Positions 1 through 6,000 of a DNA stretch of 7,560 bases are shown here, piece by piece. The position numbers and the translations under genes were made by a program. Position 1 is the first letter of the stretch. Every line of letters starts with the position of its first letter. The notes under the pieces are model-generated. The model worked only from the letters and a program-made list of their open reading frames with translations, was not told the origin of the DNA and made no database searches. The DNA comes from Candidatus Omnitrophota bacterium (GTDB lineage Bacteria; Omnitrophota; Gorgyraeia; 2-02-FULL-51-18), in the NCBI GenBank assembly GCA_023247935.1, contig JAHFFM010000091.1, positions 1 through 7,560 on the forward strand, given 5' to 3'.

Positions 1-3000
1 GCTTCCGGCATATCCAAAATGGATTGGACTAGATTTTCTTTTCCTGTCAACCTAAAGAACGCCTGGAAATCGTGCCGCTTGACTGCGCGGATCTCCTCGA
101 TCAGACTTTTAGCATAAGTTTCAAATAACTCTCCTTCGATGAAACCAAGATCGATATCCACGATCACCGGCTTGCCCTGTAACAATCCGGCCACTTCCAG
201 CGCCGCACGCACTTGTTCGTTGACCGAGTCCACCTTCGCTTTTATGTCGGACAACGTGGCGTTGTCTTCTTTAACTATGTCGGCGGATCGAATCGCATTA
301 CGCTCTATCACGGCCTTTTTAGAAACATCCAAACGAATAGCGTCTAAACCTGGAAGTAAAAATTGAACTTTATTTCCGTTTTGAGAAAATTGACCTACGA
401 TCGCGGAGCCCCTCGAATCAGCATTTATATTCAAAGGTATTTCCAAAGGCGCCTTCTCCGCATTCGAAACGGACGGAAATGCCAACGCGACCCCGATAAT
501 GAACCCGGATAAAAGGACTTTGAGACCGGAAACCAGCGACAAGCGGCCGCCCTGTTTGTCATCCTGAGGAGCGCCGGCGACGAAGGATCTCGCTCTAAGA
601 TTCTTTCCGCTGGAGGCGGACCCGCCTCTGGCGGGCGCTGCAAGAGGACCAACCGCGGCACTTTCCGAAAGGCGGGCGCCGGTTTGTTTTGTGACATCCA
701 AGCGATCGGTGCTTCTTAAGTTGAACCCCGTGGGAAGGAAAATTTCCTCCGCCTCTCCTCCAAATTTGATTTTCCAAAGCCGAAGGAAATTGGACCTGGA
801 TATCGTGACAAGACTGGCGTCCAGACTAATTCCCTCGCGCATCCGTTCGCGACGATTGCTCCGAAGTTCTTGAATATCAGAACGACGTTCGGGACTGATG
901 AAAAAGAGGTAGTCCTCCAAGGTCTTTTTGCTTAACATCCGCTCTTCGATCAAAAATTCTTCCGCTGGATCATCCAGCACAAGATAAACAACATTAGCAT
1001 CGATATCATAGCCGATCTGGGATATCCCCAGCGCCGGATAAACAACCGTTCTATAGTAAACTGGTTTATTAGAACCTCCGGGCACATAAAAAGTAGCGTC
1101 TTTTTCAGTAAAGGTATGGTCAATCCAAGTCAATTCATCCGGCGTTTGGGAAACTTCAAAATATCGGGCCCGTTTACCGTGTTGAACCAGGATATTCATA
1201 GGATCTGAAAAATAAATGAGAACACCGTCGTAGGCGCCGTCACTCCAAAATAACCCGCGTTTTTCTTCGCCAAAAAACCGGTTGAACCCGTACACTTGCC
1301 TTCCATCCACCACTTCCGGCGTTGCAATTCCGTCCGGAGCCATGCGGGACAAAACACGTGTCAATTGTTCCGAGTAATTCCCTTTTAAGCCATCGTATTC
1401 ATACAGGAGGTCATCCTCTGACATTTGGGCATTCGTCTCTTCCGCCAACCTCGCCCCAACCTCTGTGGCCCGCAGTCTGCCTTCCAAAGGACCGCCCGCA
1501 GCGTTTTTCGTAAGACGCGCTCCGGAGTTAGTGCCGCTGTTGCTCATGTTTCTATGACGCCTTTTTCCTTCATCTGCTCTCTCAGGAATAGCTAGCCAAC
1601 GATCCCACCCCCGCCGACTTCTCAAATCCTGATCGTCGAAAGAAATCCGGTCTCCGTCGGCATAAAAGAGCACCGCATCTTCTTCTCCTTTGAACAGGTC
1701 TTGAATTTCCTGCCAAGTGAGGACTATGCGGGATTCACGTTGAAGAATGTTGTCACGTGCGCTTAAAATAGTTGCCAGAGTTTGCAATGCTCCTTCTTGA
1801 ACCTTTGACCGGATCCCAATCCCGTCGGAGGTAGCGATCATCTCCGTCTCCCCTATGCCAAAAACTTTTCGGGGTATAAATAACATTTTTACCTTTTGCT
1901 CTTTTGCATATTGCCGCACGCTCCGGACAAAAGCGGGGATATATGCATCTTCTGGAGACATTGAAAATACCAGAATTTTTTGCTCGGAATCAGGTAGCCT
2001 GGAAAGAAGCTCGTGTATTTCCTGCGACTTAACGACGGAATAATCGATGTACTGCTCTTCGGTCGGTGAGGTTATATCATCGTTATCATCCGGAACCCAC
2101 CCGCTTTCAATGAATTGGTGCATCGCAATGGTGGTACTATTGATGCCTTCGGGTGTAAAAGATGCCCCAATAATCCCTTGACAACTACGAAGTCCAGAAA
2201 CTCCCAAAATGATACGGGGGCCTGGCTTGTTAGTGAACACAACGGTATTCTGCTTATCTTTTATCTCTTCATATCCGTCTTTTGGGAACGTATGCAAAAG
2301 ATTCCTATAGTCCACATCTCTGGCTCCGAGAATGACGTAACTATTCTGCCCTTTTTTCTTCGTTTCATATTGCAAGAAAAATTCGAGCGCCTTTTGCAAC
2401 CTGTTCCTTTTAAAGGACAGCCGCGCTCCTCCTTCGCGCGCGTCCTTATTGGCGCGCGCTTCGGAGGACAAGGCCCGACGCCCTTGTTCTGCGTAGCCGA
2501 GCCGCAAAGGACTCGGCAAAGCAGAAAGCCGCGCGCCTACAAGATCATTATTTATTACTGCACTTCTAATGACTGCTCGTTTTGGCGATTTCTCAAGAGA
2601 CACCCACCAAGCAATGGGAGAACCCTGGTCATCAGATAGCTCTTCAACATTCACCGCAAAACCGTACTTGCCAAATGTCTCCTTGATGGTTCCGGCATTC
2701 TTGGCAATCTGGTCTACGTTGTTAACCAAAGAAGTTGAAAAACTATAGTGAGTTTCTGACCTTTTTATAAAATCTAGCACACCATTCCAGACAATACACG
2801 CTGGATTATTTGTTATATTTTCTATAATACGCTTCATAGACTCTAGTAAATAAAAAGCATATTCTTCATCGGTCTTGGATTCTTTTAAATCATTCAATTT
2901 TTCTAATAAGTATTTTTTTTCTGACCTCTGGTGAAAACCTAACATCAACGCTGACTCTAGACTGGCCAATATCTTATTGAAAATTTTTGTCTTCCTGATC

Positions 3001-6000
3001 CATTCGATCTGTTCTATGCGATTTCTGGCTTCAAGCACATTTTTGGATCTAGGATGATTAATTAACATTAAAATTTTTCCGTCCGATTTCAAAAGACGGT
3101 TAAATTTCTCAAAATTGTAATCCAGCTCACCCAAGTACTCAACAGAATAGCCCAACGTAATGATATCTAAACTGCCCTCTTGAAATTCCTCATCAAAAGT
3201 CTTGTCATGAACGCTCATTTGTTTGAAACGGATCCTCTCCATCCCCGGCTGGAATGTTTGTGCATCAACGTAAGGATCGACGGCGTGAACCTCTACCCCA
3301 GGTATTTGGGAGGCAATTTGAGCGATCTGGCCGGACTTTCCGGTACCTATATCCAAGAGTCGTAGATTTGTGGAATTATTTTTTGATAGAACTTCGATTA
3401 TGTAACTCCTGAGTTTATCGGTCAAAGTCTTGAAATAAGATACTCCAAAAACATTGGAAACTTGTTGTTTTTTTAGCAGATCCCAATCGGCTGTCAATAA
3501 ACCATTTCCTGCTATGGCTATTATCGGTTGCGCCATCCGCGCGCCGGAATCTGCTGTAACATCTGAATTGTATAAAACTTCCCTTACCGCTCTCATCCTT
3601 TCTTCTCTTTCCTGCGTGAACGTGGCGATTTGACTCTTCCTTTCACTTTCGCTCCAACTGGGGAGGAGCCGAGCCATTTCATGAGAAACCGCTTCGATTG
3701 ATTTATCCGTGCGGTAAATTTTTTCTCCCTCATGCCTGAACATCAGATCAGACAGTGTCATCAACATTTCGTAGCGGACCAAATGTTCGATCAATGATAC
3801 AGAACCATCTTCCACAACGGCTAAAGGCATGCTGCGAATTTTGGCACGCTTACGAATACTTAACGATTTCTCGACCTCATCAATGATTTTTCTGCCGGCT
3901 CTTAGGGCATCCGAAATAGTGACGGCTGGTGCATGAACCCATCCATTCTCCGTGACTATGATTTTAAAATCTTTGGATGCTTGAGCTTCGGCGGACGTGG
4001 GTCTGGCTCCCGCGACTGATGAAACTACGTCCGTTAGCCTTATTCTAAGTTTTGGAAAAGCGGCGTTGAAATCACGCACGATCTCTTTTATATCATCAAC
4101 ACTTGGGTAAACCTGTTCGGGATCGAAATGCTCCCTTGAGTTGGTTCCGATTTGAAACCATATTTTGCCATCCGTTTCCCGGCGTATTACGTAAAGCACG
4201 CGGGTTTTAGAGACGGGGGTGACCACGCTGACAGGGAACTGATCAACCAACTCGTCATTCATCACATTTATATGCGCGCCTCTTTCCAGTTTTACAAAAG
4301 GACGTTCTGCTGCCAATTCTCCACGAAGCTGGTCAATCCAAGGTCCTCCTGCATTGATGATCCACTTTGCCTTGAGCGTTAATGTCTTGCCAGTCAAACG
4401 GTCTTTGATCGTTATCTCGTTGTAATCCTTTCCCTCCCCGGGAGCAACGACGCTCCGAGGGATGAATTCTGCATGATTTAAGGTTTTTGCCCCGTGAGAG
4501 TAAGCATCCCGAATCATATGCCGGACGAGCAAGGCATCGTTTACGATCATCATGTCGTAATAACGAAAATGATCCACGCCGTTGAATTTAGGTCGATGAA
4601 ATTCGGCTGTGATGAGATATTCGAAAAGTGCGTAGGTCCAAACCAGGATACGGGCTTCCCATTTTTGCCACGGACTACGCTCGGGAACGTACAAATCGAC
4701 GGGAACGGATTTAACCAAGGCTGGGGCAATCTGCCGCCAATTTACTCTTTCACGAAAAGCTGCAAAGATAAACCATAAAGTCCCAAAAAAAACCGGAAAA
4801 TTCCAATCACGCAGGGCTTCCCACGCCACTTTAAGCTGCCTGATTCCCGGCTGCAGCGTCCGGGTCGATCGGCTCGAAGTTCCTTCAGCCCAATCACCTT
4901 TTTCAATCACTACGGTATCCAAACCTCGCAGTGCCGCTTCTCTTGTTATTCCAGCCCCCGCCGCTCCACCACCGACAATCAAGATGTCGTAGATTCTCTC
5001 GCCTTCACCGCTAAGCTTTTCCCATACGTCTTGCCTTGTCTTGTAAGAAAACTCTTCAATTGCAGAATTTTGTACCGCCATCCGCGCGCCGGAATTGGAA
5101 ACTTTTTCCATAAAAAACTTGATCCGGTCAGGACCTGAATGCGAGGTCAATTTCCTTGCGCGTTCCATTTCCTTTTCTTTTCCTTTAAATTTTGAATAAA
5201 TGGATTCAGGAAAAACAAGCTTTCTGGCTTCCATTATTTCTACGATCGTTTGGAGAATATAGGCCATAAAAAGAGCGCCGTGATTCGAGCCTCTCTCCGC
5301 CAGGATATTCAGAACGCCGAGATCAAAAAACGGCTCAGGATTAATTATGACAAAGTTTAAAAGAGGCCACTGTTCGCCATAACGCGCAACTCCCGAATCC
5401 ATATAGGAAATACCGTATTCTTTTATTTTTCCAACGATGCCGGGAACCCAGCTTTTGATTTTGGCTTCCCACCTGGAATCGGACTTCTTCAGCATGTGTG
5501 AAACTAAAAGATTGAGGACTTGCGTAAGATAGCCAAAGGCTCTCTGATTATCCGCATTCATGTAACTGTCAAAAAAAGTATCCTGTATCTCTTCATCTTG
5601 GATAAGCCTCTCCAATAGTTGTGGGTGCTTATTGGCCAAGTGCCAATACAAAAAGAAAGCGTCTCTGCGTAAAGCACGCTCCTTATGCCGCGAAGCCATC
5701 AAAGTGAATGCTTTTATAATCTCGAAAAACTCGTCTTCCTTTTCAGGCATATTCGTATCGATTAACTGCTGCTCTATGAGCCCTCCGATGTCGTTGTTAA
5801 ATAAATAAGAAATGAAATCCATTCTTGCTCTGTTTAGCTGATCGGCCCTTTGTAATAAAAGTTCGACTGTTTTTTGACTGAGAAGGATCTTTAAGAACAC
5901 AACGTCTTCGGCCGGTCCTGCGCTGGGGGCTTCATCGAACAATCGACGCAATATTTTTTCAGGAAGAACACCCGACGTATATAAAGTGCTCTGCCGCTCG

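Noticed and set aside
431..777. Minus-strand open frames of 88 and 60 codons in the other two frames
   Set aside because: They arise in the 66% GC stretch, where stops are rare, and overlap the continuous coding frame.
2310..2340. VILGARDVDYR as another GARL-type linker
   Set aside because: Asp replaces Leu/Met after GAR, and it lies in a hydrophobic strand within a module, without a low-complexity flank.
2418..2434. Perfect aaggagg on the minus strand 7 bases before a CTG codon, a possible internal translation start
   Set aside because: CTG is a very rare start codon, the string is explained by the Glu-Gly-Gly codons of the linker, and the frame is continuous through it.
2427..2526. Hairpins as transcription terminators
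   Set aside because: They lie inside the open frame, no T-run follows the stems on either strand, and coding continues for at least 2,400 bases downstream.
2115..2639. Plus-strand open frame of 174 codons
   Set aside because: It is wholly antisense to the giant frame, crosses the GC-rich palindromic insert, has no ribosome-binding site or domain signature, and its translation is low quality.
3534..5081. ATG codons inside the GARM linkers (5079..5081 and 3534..3536) as internal starts for the GlpD-like and methyltransferase modules
   Set aside because: The bases upstream (attccggcgcgcgg) contain no purine-rich ribosome-binding site, and the other linkers have Leu codons at this position.
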